Positions 45,893-53,772 of a stretch of DNA of 64,000 nt are shown piece by piece; the first letter of the stretch is position 1, and the number at the start of each line of letters is the position of its first letter. The notes beneath the pieces are model-generated. The model searched no databases and was not told the DNA's origin. It saw only the letters and a program-made list of their open reading frames with translations. Source of the stretch: Spirosoma terrae (GTDB lineage Bacteria; Bacteroidota; Bacteroidia; Cytophagales; Spirosomataceae); the NCBI RefSeq assembly GCF_010435915.1, contig NZ_JAAFZH010000001.1, forward strand, positions 434,001 to 498,000, written 5' to 3'. A program made the translations under genes and the position numbers.

Positions 45893-46642
45893 TTAAGGTG
45901 TAGCCAGGAGAGACGTAGCCGTTGGGAGAGCAATCTCAGCCCATTGGCGCATTTGTTTCCCGGAATAATGAAGCCCGTCAGAAGCAAATTGCGATTCATC
46001 ACCAGCGGCTTGGCGAGTCAGTGGTGTGATATCGACGTAAGAAACGCCTGCCGACTTGCATTCCTGCTGAGCAATAGCATTGAACGCATTTATCTCATCC
46101 GCGATTTGGTTGCGATTCCGGCCACGGGCATATGGAGAAGCACCCCAATCCGGGATCGATAACACAAAAACCCGCCCTGGCCTGCCATTGGCGAATTTGA
46201 TGGCGGTTTGTAATAGATCACGAAACTCTGTCCGATAACGTTCCTGGCTTTGGCCTCTGTACTGATTATTAACACCAATCAGCAGGGAAACCAGGTCGTA
46301 GGTTTTTCGATTACCACTCGCTTTTATGGCATCCTGCAACTCAGCCGTTGTCCAGCCAGTGCGGGCAATAATATCGGGGTTTGTTACGTCGACGTTGGAT
46401 TGACGTAGCAGATCTGCCAGTTGTACACTCCATCGAGCTGACTCGTCGACACTTTCTCCAATTGTATAAGAGTCGCCAAGGGAAAGGAACGAGAATTTAG
46501 CTTTTTCCGCGTCAGGGTTTGTGAGCATTGCAGAGTTATCAAGGGGTTGAACGCAGGCAAGGAAAAGCCCTGAAGTGATCGCCGTCAGAATTGGTAAGAT
46601 TAAGTTTAGCATTTCATCAATATGTTGAATCCAGATTGACAT
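45893..46642 (-). CDS. SGNH/GDSL hydrolase
   Basis: This 249-residue esterase-type hydrolase has block I GDSYTIGES with the nucleophile Ser, the block II glycine in IARTGWTT, block III LLIGVNNQY and the catalytic Asp/His in SDGLHYSGKQ. An N-terminal hydrophobic segment with LFLACVQPLD suggests a lipoprotein or signal anchor. The ATG at 46642 opens the longest frame; the ATG at 46612 gives a more compact lipoprotein signal. An inverted repeat flanks the first ATG. Likely substrates are acyl or acetyl esters of envelope glycans, but nothing identifies them. Confidence 0.88.
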   Translation of the reverse strand: MSIWIQHIDEMLNLILPILTAITSGLFLACVQPLDNSAMLTNPDAEKAKFSFLSLGDSYTIGESVDESARWSVQLADLLRQSNVDVTNPDIIARTGWTTAELQDAIKASGNRKTYDLVSLLIGVNNQYRGQSQERYRTEFRDLLQTAIKFANGRPGRVFVLSIPDWGASPYARGRNRNQIADEINAFNAIAQQECKSAGVSYVDITPLTRQAAGDESQFASDGLHYSGKQMRQWAEIALPTATSLLATP

Positions 46643-46668
46643 AAACGGGATTTATATCAATCTGGATT
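46628..46668. repeat. 12-bp inverted repeat around the SGNH start codon
   Basis: AATCCAGATTGA (46628-46639) and TCAATCTGGATT (46657-46668) are exact complements with a 17-base loop. The ATG at 46642 lies in the loop; if translation starts at 46612, the hairpin is in the leader instead. Confidence 0.6.
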
Positions 46669-46697
46669 CTGGCAAATCAGTGTAAGTCAGGCTAATC

Positions 46698-47775
46698 TTA
46701 TTCTTGTTCAAGCAGAAACGCTTTGATAAACGGATCAATATCGCCATCCAGAACGGCATCGGTATTGGACGTCTGATGACCAGTACGGTGATCTTTGACG
46801 CGTCGGTCGTCCAGTACGTACGAGCGAATTTGTGAGCCCCATTCGATTTTCTGCTTACCAGCTTCTACTTCAGCGCGGGCTGCATTACGTTTCTGAACCT
46901 CAATTTCATAGAGTTTCGATTTCAGCAAACGCATAGCCACTTCCTTATTCTGGAGCTGACTACGTTCCTGCTGGCACTCAATAATTAATCCTGACGGGCG
47001 GTGACGTAAACGAACGGCTGTTTCGACCTTGTTTACGTTCTGGCCACCTGCACCACCCGATCGGAAGGTATCCCAATCGATATCGGCCGGATTAACCTCA
47101 ATTTCGATAGTATCGTCCACTAATGGATAAGCAAAAACAGAGGCAAATGATGTATGCCGACGAGCGTTTGAGTCGAAAGGCGATATACGAACCAGTCGAT
47201 GCACGCCATTTTCGGATTTCAGGAACCCATAGGCCAGCGGTCCATCCACTTCGATGGTTGCTGATTTGATACCAGCCGTATCTCCTTCCTGATAATCAAC
47301 CTGTTTTAGGCTGTAGCCGTGTTTTTCGGCCCAACGCATATACATCCGGTACAGCATGTCGGCCCAGTCCTGGCTTTCGGTACCACCAGCACCAGCATTT
47401 ATTTCGAGAACGGCGCTGAGTTGATCCTCTTCATTACCCAGCATTTTTTTAAGTTCAAGGTCTTCGAGCGTTGCTTTTACGTTCTCACCTTCCTCATCGA
47501 CTTCTTCTTCGGTTACGTCGCCAGCTTCGTAGAATTCGAACAGCGTTTCAAGATCACCGAATTGGCCCATTAATTTATCGTAACCGGCGATCCAGCCTTT
47601 CAACGCCCGAACTTGTTTCATTACGCCCTCAGCACGGGCTGCATCGCTCCAGAATTCGGGTTGGAAGGTTTGTTGTTCCAGCTCGGTTAGTTGCTCTTTC
47701 TTGGAATCGTAGTCAAAGATACCCCCTCAGGGCCTCTACTCTGGCCCTCAAGTCGCTCAACTGATCAGTTGTCAT
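46698..47775 (-). CDS. prfB: Peptide chain release factor 2, expressed through a programmed +1 frameshift
   Basis: RF2 releases the peptide at UGA and UAA. The gene starts at the ATG at 47775 with 20 codons ([20 protein letters not shown]), reaches an in-frame TGA at 47713-47715, and continues in the +1 frame from GAC at 47714 to the stop at 46698-46700. The product is about 358 residues, close to the normal length. At the shift site AGGGGGTATCTTTGAC carries an SD-like AGGGGG, the slippery CTT and the TGA C stop, as in the classical RF2 autoregulatory site; the join reads LRGYL-DYD. The stop-codon reader SPF ([13 protein letters not shown]) and the catalytic GGQ ([10 protein letters not shown]) are intact. 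A 20-bp inverted repeat lies 33 bases upstream of the start. Confidence 0.95.
47700..47727 (-). promoter_or_regulatory. prfB: prfB programmed +1 frameshift site
   Basis: Read on the minus strand, AGGGGGTATCTTTGAC places an SD-like hexamer three bases before CTT, the P-site codon that can slip onto TTT, with TGA in the A site followed by C, a poor termination context. When RF2 is scarce, UGA is read slowly and ribosomes shift, making more RF2. SD-like sequences are otherwise rare before starts in this window, so keeping this one implies selection. Confidence 0.93.
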
Positions 47776-47807
47776 GAACTTGTCGTAATGGTTAAATATT
47801 GGTTTGC

Positions 47808-47850
47808 TGTCTGCCAATACTGGCTAGTTACTAGTCAGTATTGGCAGACA
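47808..47850. repeat. 20-bp inverted repeat upstream of prfB
   Basis: TGTCTGCCAATACTGGCTAG (47808-47827) and CTAGTCAGTATTGGCAGACA (47831-47850) pair with one mismatch around a 3-base loop. It lies 33 bases before the prfB start on the minus strand, so it may be a leader hairpin, an operator or a repeat-family member. Confidence 0.75.
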
Positions 47851-48036
47851 ATTCCTACAAAGATACAACAAAAGAAAGTGGGTCTGTGGTTTTGGTACTT
47901 GACCAAACGCAGGCTTAATTCGTTGAGGCTATAAAACCAAAAAACGTTGTCTTGTCTGTGAAGAGCTTCTGCAACTCACAGGAAACTAACCGAAAGTATA
48001 ACGAGAGACGTTATACCCTGTCTCAACTTTTCGACC

Positions 48037-48044
48037 TACCTTTG
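48037..48044 (+). promoter_or_regulatory. Likely -7 promoter box of lpdA
   Basis: TACCTTTG matches the Bacteroidota -7 consensus TAnnTTTG exactly and lies about 100 bases before the lpdA ATG. No clear TTG partner is seen upstream. Confidence 0.5.
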
Positions 48045-48143
48045 CGTTCTCAAAACAGAAAGGTAGATGGGTTTAGACGTACCAGTTGTGGTCTACTGCT
48101 AAACCCATCTGCGAAATCCTGACATAACTCCAATACATAGAAA

Positions 48144-49544
48144 ATGGCTTCACAGTACGATGTAATCGTTGTGGGTAGCGGACCGGGCGGTTATGTAGCC
48201 GCCATCCGGGCTTCGCAGTTGGGTCTAAAAACGGCCGTCATTGAGCGTGAAAACCTCGGCGGTATCTGTCTGAACTGGGGCTGTATCCCAACCAAAGCGC
48301 TGTTAAAATCAGCACAGGTTTTTGAATACATTAAGCACTCGGCCGATTATGGGATTACCATCTCGGGCGAGTCGCAGGCCGATTTTGGGGCCGTCATCAA
48401 ACGGAGTCGGGGCGTTGCCGATAGCATGAGCAAGGGCGTCCAGTTCCTGATGAAGAAAAATAAAATCGATGTTATCAATGGCGTCGGTAAAGTGAAGCCT
48501 GGCAAAAAAATCGACGTAACGGCTGCCGATGGTAAAGTTACCGAATACGAAGCCAAGCATATCATTATTGCTACGGGCGGACGGGCTCGTCAGTTACCAG
48601 CCGTTCCATTCGATGGAACTAAAGTAATCGAATACCGTAAGGCAATGACGCTCGAAAAGCGTCCTGACTCGATGTTGGTTATCGGTTCAGGTGCGATCGG
48701 CGTTGAGTTTGCCTACGTGTACGCCAGCATGGGCACGAAAGTGACGATTGTTGAGTTCATGCCGAATGTAGTGCCGGTTGAAGACGAGGATATCTCGAAA
48801 GAACTCGCCAAGCAGTACAAGAAATTGGGTATCGATATCTACACCAAGTCGGAGGTGACGAAGGTAGATACGAGCGGCAAAGGCTGCAAAGTGTTTGTCA
48901 AAACGCCGGATGGCGAGAAAACCTTCGAAGCTGACGTAGTACTATCGGCGGCAGGTGTTGTGGCCAACATCGAGAACATCGGCCTGGAAGAAGTCGGTAT
49001 TTCGGTTGACCGGGGCAAAATCGTAACGGACGACTATTACCGTACGAACGTTGAAGGGTACTACGCTATTGGCGACGTAACGAAAGGCCAGGCGCTGGCA
49101 CACGTAGCGTCGGCGGAAGCGATCATCTGTATCGAAAAAATTGCCGGATTGCCACACGTTGAGCCACTGAATTATAACAATATTCCAGGCTGTACGTACT
49201 GTACTCCCGAAATTGCGTCGGTTGGCTATACGGAGAAAGCAGCCCGTGAAGCTGGTTATGAGCTGAAAGTGGGTAAATTTCCCTTTACGGCATCGGGCAA
49301 AGCGAAAGCCGCTGGTGCGCCTGAAGGTTTCGTGAAAGTTATTTTCGACGCTAAATATGGTGAGTTCCTGGGCGCTCACTTCATCGGTAACAACGTAACG
49401 GAAATGATTGCCGAAGTCGTGGCAGCCCGCAAGCTGGAAACAACCGGTGAAGAAATTCTGAAGGCTGTTCACCCGCACCCAACCATGTCGGAAGCCATCA
49501 AGGATGCCACCGAAGCTGCCTACGGTGAAGCGATCCATTTGTAA
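48144..49544 (+). CDS. lpdA: Dihydrolipoyl dehydrogenase
   Basis: This 466-residue flavoprotein is the E3 component of 2-oxoacid dehydrogenase and glycine cleavage complexes; it reoxidises dihydrolipoamide with NAD+. The FAD site GSGPGGYVAAIRA, redox disulfide in GGICLNWGCIPTKALLKS (two Cys five apart), NAD site VIGSGAIGVEFAYVYASMG and C-terminal catalytic His/Glu in HPHPTMSEAI are all intact. It stands alone, without E1/E2 genes, so it probably serves several complexes; LipB, encoded at 27027, helps lipoylate their partners. A nested inverted repeat and a terminator follow. Confidence 0.96.
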   Translation: MASQYDVIVVGSGPGGYVAAIRASQLGLKTAVIERENLGGICLNWGCIPTKALLKSAQVFEYIKHSADYGITISGESQADFGAVIKRSRGVADSMSKGVQFLMKKNKIDVINGVGKVKPGKKIDVTAADGKVTEYEAKHIIIATGGRARQLPAVPFDGTKVIEYRKAMTLEKRPDSMLVIGSGAIGVEFAYVYASMGTKVTIVEFMPNVVPVEDEDISKELAKQYKKLGIDIYTKSEVTKVDTSGKGCKVFVKTPDGEKTFEADVVLSAAGVVANIENIGLEEVGISVDRGKIVTDDYYRTNVEGYYAIGDVTKGQALAHVASAEAIICIEKIAGLPHVEPLNYNNIPGCTYCTPEIASVGYTEKAAREAGYELKVGKFPFTASGKAKAAGAPEGFVKVIFDAKYGEFLGAHFIGNNVTEMIAEVVAARKLETTGEEILKAVHPHPTMSEAIKDATEAAYGEAIHL

Positions 49545-49547
49545 AAA

Positions 49548-49626
49548 GTTTTGAGTTTATAGTGGTTGGCGCATTAGCAAGTATCTCGCGCCAGCCATTA
49601 TAAACTGAAAACTATAAACTCAAAAC
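49548..49626. repeat. Nested inverted repeat after lpdA
   Basis: Outer arms GTTTTGAGTTTATAGT (49548-49563) and ACTATAAACTCAAAAC (49611-49626) pair perfectly. An inner pair GGTTGGCGC (49564-49572) and GCGCCAGCC (49588-49596) has one GU mismatch, and a competing pairing of AGTTTATA with TATAAACT is possible. The result is an extended or switchable RNA fold just before the terminator. Confidence 0.65.
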
Positions 49627-49629
49627 GTC

Positions 49630-49677
49630 AAAAGCCCCTGTTCTTCGTAAAAAAGCGTTGGACGGGGGCTTTTTTTA
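49630..49677 (+). terminator. Rho-independent terminator after lpdA
   Basis: AAAAGCCCC pairs with GGGGCTTTT around a roughly 26-base loop, and the right arm runs into TTTTTTT. It lies 86 bases after the lpdA stop codon. Confidence 0.8.
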
Positions 49678-49740
49678 GGGCTAATTTTGTTGTATCTTGT
49701 ATAGACCCGGTAAACAACTACAACGGAGAGACCTTCTGTC

Positions 49741-51726
49741 ATGTTAAATGTTATTCAGCTATTACCCGATTCGATTGCCAATCAGATTGCTGCCGGTGAA
49801 GTGGTACAGCGCCCGGCATCGGTTGTGAAAGAATTGCTTGAAAACTCCGTAGATGCGAAGGCCAAATCCATACAGGTTATTATTCGTGAAGCCGGCCGAA
49901 ATCTGATTCAGATTGTGGATGATGGCGTGGGCATGACCGAAACCGATGCCCGAATGAGTTTCGAGCGTCACGCTACGTCGAAAATTCGCTCGTCTGACGA
50001 TCTGTTTCGCATTCGGACGATGGGTTTTCGGGGCGAAGCGCTGGCTTCGATTGCGGCCGTCGCGCAGGTCGAAATGCGAACCCGCCGGGCCGAGGATGAA
50101 TTGGGTACGTTGATACGTATCGAAGGGTCTGATATAAAAGCTCAGGAATCCATTTCCTGTTTGCCAGGGACCAATCTGTTGATCAAAAATCTCTTCTTTA
50201 ACGTTCCTGCCCGACGTAACTTCCTGAAATCGAATTCCGTTGAGATGCGTCATATTATCGACGAATTTCAGAGGGTGGCGTTGGCAAACCCTGAGGTTGG
50301 TTTTTCGCTCTTCCATAACGATCAGGAAATATATAACCTGCCTGCCGGAAAGCTCAGCCGCCGGATCATCGACATGTTTGGCAAGAGTTATCGGGAACAA
50401 CTCAACTACTGTGAAGAGCAGACTCCCTACGTAACAGTACGTGGGTATATAGGCAAGCCCGAATCAGCGAAGAAAGCACGTAATGAACAGTTTTTCTTCG
50501 TTAATAATCGATATATAAAGCACAATTACCTGCATCATGCTGTTGTGGGGGCCTATGAAGGAATGCTGCCCGAAGGAAGTCATCCGTTCTATGTGCTTTT
50601 TGTCGATATAGATCCATCGCATATTGACATCAATATTCACCCAACAAAAACAGAAATAAAGTTCGATGACGAGCGATCCGTATATGCCATTATGATGGCG
50701 GCTGTTCGGAAAGCGGTTGGAATGTATAACCTGGCCCCCTCCCTCGACTTCGACTCTGACGTCAATTTTCTATCGGGCGGGCGATCATCGGGCAGCAAAT
50801 CGTCAGACGATTCCAAGTCAGGCGATGTACCGTCGAGCGTTCCGCGCCCAGTTACGCCGTCCTGGATGATGGGTAGTCGTCTGGATGATAAGCCTAAAAG
50901 TGAGCGTGCTACGTTTCGAAGTGATTCGCTTGATAAAGCGGCTGGCAGTAGCTTCGATATTCCTAAAAAGCCAAGTACCGAAAACTGGCAGGCCCTATTT
51001 GACGGGTTAAGCAGTTCTCAAGACGCAAAACCCGCTGCCGAACCCGGCGACTGGCTGAATTCCGTTAAACCAGCCCCATCGACAGCATCTAATGAGGGTG
51101 CTGAAAACGAAGCGGTTACCATCGGTAGTCGGGCTAATCAGTTAGAAGCAGCGACTGTGGTTGAAGACGAAAACATTGTTCAGATTCAGAACCGTTACTT
51201 ATTGGCCCCGATCAAGTCAGGAATAATGCTGATTGATCAGAAGCGGGCTCATGAGCGAATTTTGTACGAGCAGTTTCATGCCGCGCTAACGAAACGGAAT
51301 GGTGTATCGCAGCAATTATTGTTTCCGAAAACCGTTACGTTAACTCCGGTTGATTTTCAACTCGCTTTGGATTTGCGGGAGGATCTCACCAATCTGGGTT
51401 TTCAATTCGATGAGCTGGGGCAGAATACGTTTGTGATTCGGGGCGTTCCTACACTAACCATGGGCGAAAACGAAGAGGAATTATTCGCAAACCTGCTGGC
51501 GCAACTTCGTGCTGAAACAGGGCGGTTAAAGTTGGATCGGGCAGAGTCGTTAGCAAGGTCATTGGCTCGCCGATCGGCCCAACGATACGTTACCCGCCTG
51601 AGCTCGACTGAACGTAAAGCCCTGGTCGATCAGTTATTTGCGTCATCGAATCCAAGTTATACGCCAGGTGGCGAACCCGTTACAACGCTCTTGACGTTGG
51701 ATAAAATTGCGGGACTTTTTCGATAA
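49741..51726 (+). CDS. mutL: DNA mismatch repair protein MutL
   Basis: This 661-residue mismatch-repair matchmaker has an N-terminal GHKL ATPase with NSVDAKAKSIQV, IVDDGVGM, RHATSKI and GFRGEALASI, all intact. A long Ser- and Asp-rich linker (about 345-480) leads to the C-terminal dimer domain. There the endonuclease motif, normally DQHA-x2-E-x4-E, reads DQKRAHERILYE: the acidic residues are kept but His-Ala is replaced by Lys-Arg. The usual CPHGRP near the end is TPGGEP. Metal-dependent nicking is therefore doubtful. A rhomboid gene follows 38 bases later, suggesting an operon. Confidence 0.95.
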   Translation: MLNVIQLLPDSIANQIAAGEVVQRPASVVKELLENSVDAKAKSIQVIIREAGRNLIQIVDDGVGMTETDARMSFERHATSKIRSSDDLFRIRTMGFRGEALASIAAVAQVEMRTRRAEDELGTLIRIEGSDIKAQESISCLPGTNLLIKNLFFNVPARRNFLKSNSVEMRHIIDEFQRVALANPEVGFSLFHNDQEIYNLPAGKLSRRIIDMFGKSYREQLNYCEEQTPYVTVRGYIGKPESAKKARNEQFFFVNNRYIKHNYLHHAVVGAYEGMLPEGSHPFYVLFVDIDPSHIDINIHPTKTEIKFDDERSVYAIMMAAVRKAVGMYNLAPSLDFDSDVNFLSGGRSSGSKSSDDSKSGDVPSSVPRPVTPSWMMGSRLDDKPKSERATFRSDSLDKAAGSSFDIPKKPSTENWQALFDGLSSSQDAKPAAEPGDWLNSVKPAPSTASNEGAENEAVTIGSRANQLEAATVVEDENIVQIQNRYLLAPIKSGIMLIDQKRAHERILYEQFHAALTKRNGVSQQLLFPKTVTLTPVDFQLALDLREDLTNLGFQFDELGQNTFVIRGVPTLTMGENEEELFANLLAQLRAETGRLKLDRAESLARSLARRSAQRYVTRLSSTERKALVDQLFASSNPSYTPGGEPVTTLLTLDKIAGLFR

Positions 51727-51764
51727 CAAATTAGTTAAAGAAGTAAATTGTAAAATTAAATCAG

Positions 51765-52544
51765 ATGTTTTCTTTAACCCCCGTAGTTCGTGTTATATTG
51801 ATTTTAAACGTATTAGTCTTTTTTGTTACAAATGATGCCATTATAGGACAATTTGGGCTGCATTCGTTTTTGTCGGATCGATTTAATCCGATTCAATTAC
51901 TGACTCATATGTTTCTGCACGGTGGCTTTGGCCACATTTTCAGTAATATGATCGGTTTAATTGTTTTCGGACCAATGCTCGAACAATTCTGGGGTTCACG
52001 TCGATTTACGTTCTTTTACCTCTTTTGTGGGATAGGGGCCGCTTTGTTATTCTCGGGTGTAAATTACTGGGAGATGAAAGATGTAGTGGATGCTGTTCAG
52101 AATTATCGGCTGGAGCCTGGCTATGACGCGTTTTCGGCGTTTATAGATCAGCATGCCAGTTCGTATTATGATCAGTTGGTCCCTTTTATGGAAAAATTCA
52201 AGAGCTATCCGAACGATCCTAAAACGGTTCAGGACAGCCTCACTATTGTAAACCAAATAGTTGGAAGCCAGGTTAATGAGCCAATGGTCGGTGCCTCAGG
52301 AGCTATTTTTGGGGTAATTATGGCATTTGGTTTACTGTTTCCGAACACTCAGCTATTTTTATTGTTTCCTCCTATACCGATTAAAGCTAAGTACCTCGTT
52401 ATTTTTTACGGAGCCTATGAACTGTACTCTGGCGTTTATAGAGCACAGACCGACAACGTAGCCCATTTTGCCCATATTGGCGGTATGTTGTTTGCATTCA
52501 TTTTAGTTAAATACTGGAATTCACAGCGGAAAACTTTTTATTAG
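51765..52544 (+). CDS. Rhomboid-family intramembrane protease with polar insert
   Basis: This 259-residue rhomboid-like membrane protein has the catalytic Ser in VGASGAIFGVIMAFG (GxSG) and the His in NVAHFAHIGGM. The conserved helix segment HMFLHGGFGHIFSNMIGL is present. Between the third and fourth helices is a roughly 70-residue hydrophilic insert rich in charged and aromatic residues (for example QHASSYYDQLVPFMEKF), which should project from the membrane. It lies 38 bases after mutL and 2 bases before a second rhomboid gene, so the three are probably one operon. Confidence 0.9.
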   Translation: MFSLTPVVRVILILNVLVFFVTNDAIIGQFGLHSFLSDRFNPIQLLTHMFLHGGFGHIFSNMIGLIVFGPMLEQFWGSRRFTFFYLFCGIGAALLFSGVNYWEMKDVVDAVQNYRLEPGYDAFSAFIDQHASSYYDQLVPFMEKFKSYPNDPKTVQDSLTIVNQIVGSQVNEPMVGASGAIFGVIMAFGLLFPNTQLFLLFPPIPIKAKYLVIFYGAYELYSGVYRAQTDNVAHFAHIGGMLFAFILVKYWNSQRKTFY

Positions 52545-52546
52545 TA

Positions 52547-53470
52547 ATGAGCGGGTTGTTCGATGACTTTCGGAACGAATTCAGTAAGCCCAACAATACG
52601 TTGGTGCAACTGATACTTGTTAACACGGTTGTATATCTGGCCGTGGTTATCCTATACGTAGTGTCGCACATAGCGAAGACTACGGATATTTACAATACGG
52701 TCATCGGTTACCTGGCTATACCGTCCTCTGTGAATGCTTTTCTACATAGGCCCTGGACGCTGCTGACGCATATTTTTGCCCATGAGGAGATCTTTCATAT
52801 TCTGTTCAATATGCTGTTCCTGTACTGGTTCGGTCGGTTGATCGATGAGTATCTGGGAAGTCGGCGATTAGTAGGTCTTTATATTACGGGTGGTATTGCC
52901 GGTGGTTTATTCTTTTTGGCCATGTATAATCTGGTGCCTTATTTTCAGGAACAGGTTGGTGGACCTCCTATGCTGGGCGCGTCGGCAGCCGCTTTGTCAG
53001 TAGCCGTTGGTGCCGCTACTTTATTACCTAACTACACGTTTCATCTGCTATTCTTTGGTCCGGTTCGGATCAAATACATTGTTTTCTTCTTTGTTGTATT
53101 GTCGTTTGCCCAATCTGTTGGTCCTAATGCTGGCGGTAACCTCGCTCATCTGGGAGGTGCTTTAATGGGATTCGTTTATGTAAAACTCCTTCAGAACGGT
53201 ACCGACATAGGGCGGCCTATCTACTGGGTAGTTGATACATGGAGTAATTTGTTCAAGCCAAAACCAGCCGTAAAAGTGTCGTACCGGCAACGTAGCAGTA
53301 CGAGTGCTCAGGGTAGTGTGTATGCATCGGCAGGAAGCGCTTCGACGTCTATATCTACACCCGATCAGGATGAAGTAGACACGATCCTGGATAAGATTTC
53401 CCGCTCTGGTTATGAAAGTTTAACCCGTGAAGAAAAACAGAAGCTTTTCCGGGCGAGTCAACGAAATTAA
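52547..53470 (+). CDS. Rhomboid-family membrane protein with variant active-site context
   Basis: This 307-residue rhomboid-like protein begins at an ATG two bases after the preceding rhomboid stop codon. The helix pair HEEIFHILFNMLFLYWFGR and the His in GGNLAHLGGALMG fit the family, but the Ser motif is LGASAAALSVAVG, with Ala where GxSG has its second Gly. Activity is therefore possible but not assured. A long cytosolic C-terminal tail (about 215-307) is polar and ends with a Glu/Lys-rich helix (DTILDKISRSGYESLTREEK). No terminator is seen immediately after it. Confidence 0.88.
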   Translation: MSGLFDDFRNEFSKPNNTLVQLILVNTVVYLAVVILYVVSHIAKTTDIYNTVIGYLAIPSSVNAFLHRPWTLLTHIFAHEEIFHILFNMLFLYWFGRLIDEYLGSRRLVGLYITGGIAGGLFFLAMYNLVPYFQEQVGGPPMLGASAAALSVAVGAATLLPNYTFHLLFFGPVRIKYIVFFFVVLSFAQSVGPNAGGNLAHLGGALMGFVYVKLLQNGTDIGRPIYWVVDTWSNLFKPKPAVKVSYRQRSSTSAQGSVYASAGSASTSISTPDQDEVDTILDKISRSGYESLTREEKQKLFRASQRN

Positions 53471-53600
53471 TAGCCCGTCTACTAAATTTTTTCTTAGCCA
53501 GAAATGATTTTAAAATCATCTACAAGCAAAGATTTATGATTTAGCCAATACCGGTTAGACTAAAAAGTAGTTACGCCTACTTATGGAATCTTTTGAAAAT

Positions 53601-53647
53601 CTAAGCCTCTGACTCGTACGTATATGTTCCGGCGATCAGAGGCTTAG
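53601..53647 (+). terminator. Hairpin, probable terminator of the mutL-rhomboid operon
   Basis: CTAAGCCTCTGA (53601-53612) and TCAGAGGCTTAG (53636-53647) are perfect complements around a 23-base loop and are followed by TTTATTTAT. The site lies 130 bases after the last rhomboid stop codon and before the dxs promoter box. Confidence 0.65.
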
Positions 53648-53675
53648 TTTATTTATAAATCTGATAAAAATACAG

Positions 53676-53683
53676 TACCTTCG
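53676..53683 (+). promoter_or_regulatory. Likely -7 promoter box of dxs
   Basis: TACCTTCG differs by one base from the Bacteroidota -7 box TAnnTTTG and lies 90 bases before the dxs ATG, just after the terminator hairpin. Confidence 0.4.
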
Positions 53684-53772
53684 CCCCCTGAATCAACGGG
53701 TCAACCGCCGAAGAAAAACATTGCATTGTGTACGTTTGTTAGTGTCTAACAGACGATTTACTGCTCTCTACC

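Larger units (their letters stand above)
47776..48143. other. Divergent spacer between prfB and lpdA
   Basis: This 368-base spacer holds the inverted repeat at 47808-47850 and a promoter-like box at 48037-48044. Both genes are transcribed away from it. I see no other gene or RNA. Confidence 0.55.
53471..53772. other. Spacer between rhomboid gene and dxs
   Basis: This 302-base AT-rich spacer holds the inverted repeat at 53601-53647 and a promoter-like box at 53676-53683 for dxs. No gene is visible. Confidence 0.55.

Noticed and set aside
47713..47715. In-frame TGA splitting the prfB frame as a pseudogene or sequencing error
   Set aside because: The surrounding AGGGGGTATCTTTGAC cassette and restored RF2 sequence fit the known programmed frameshift.
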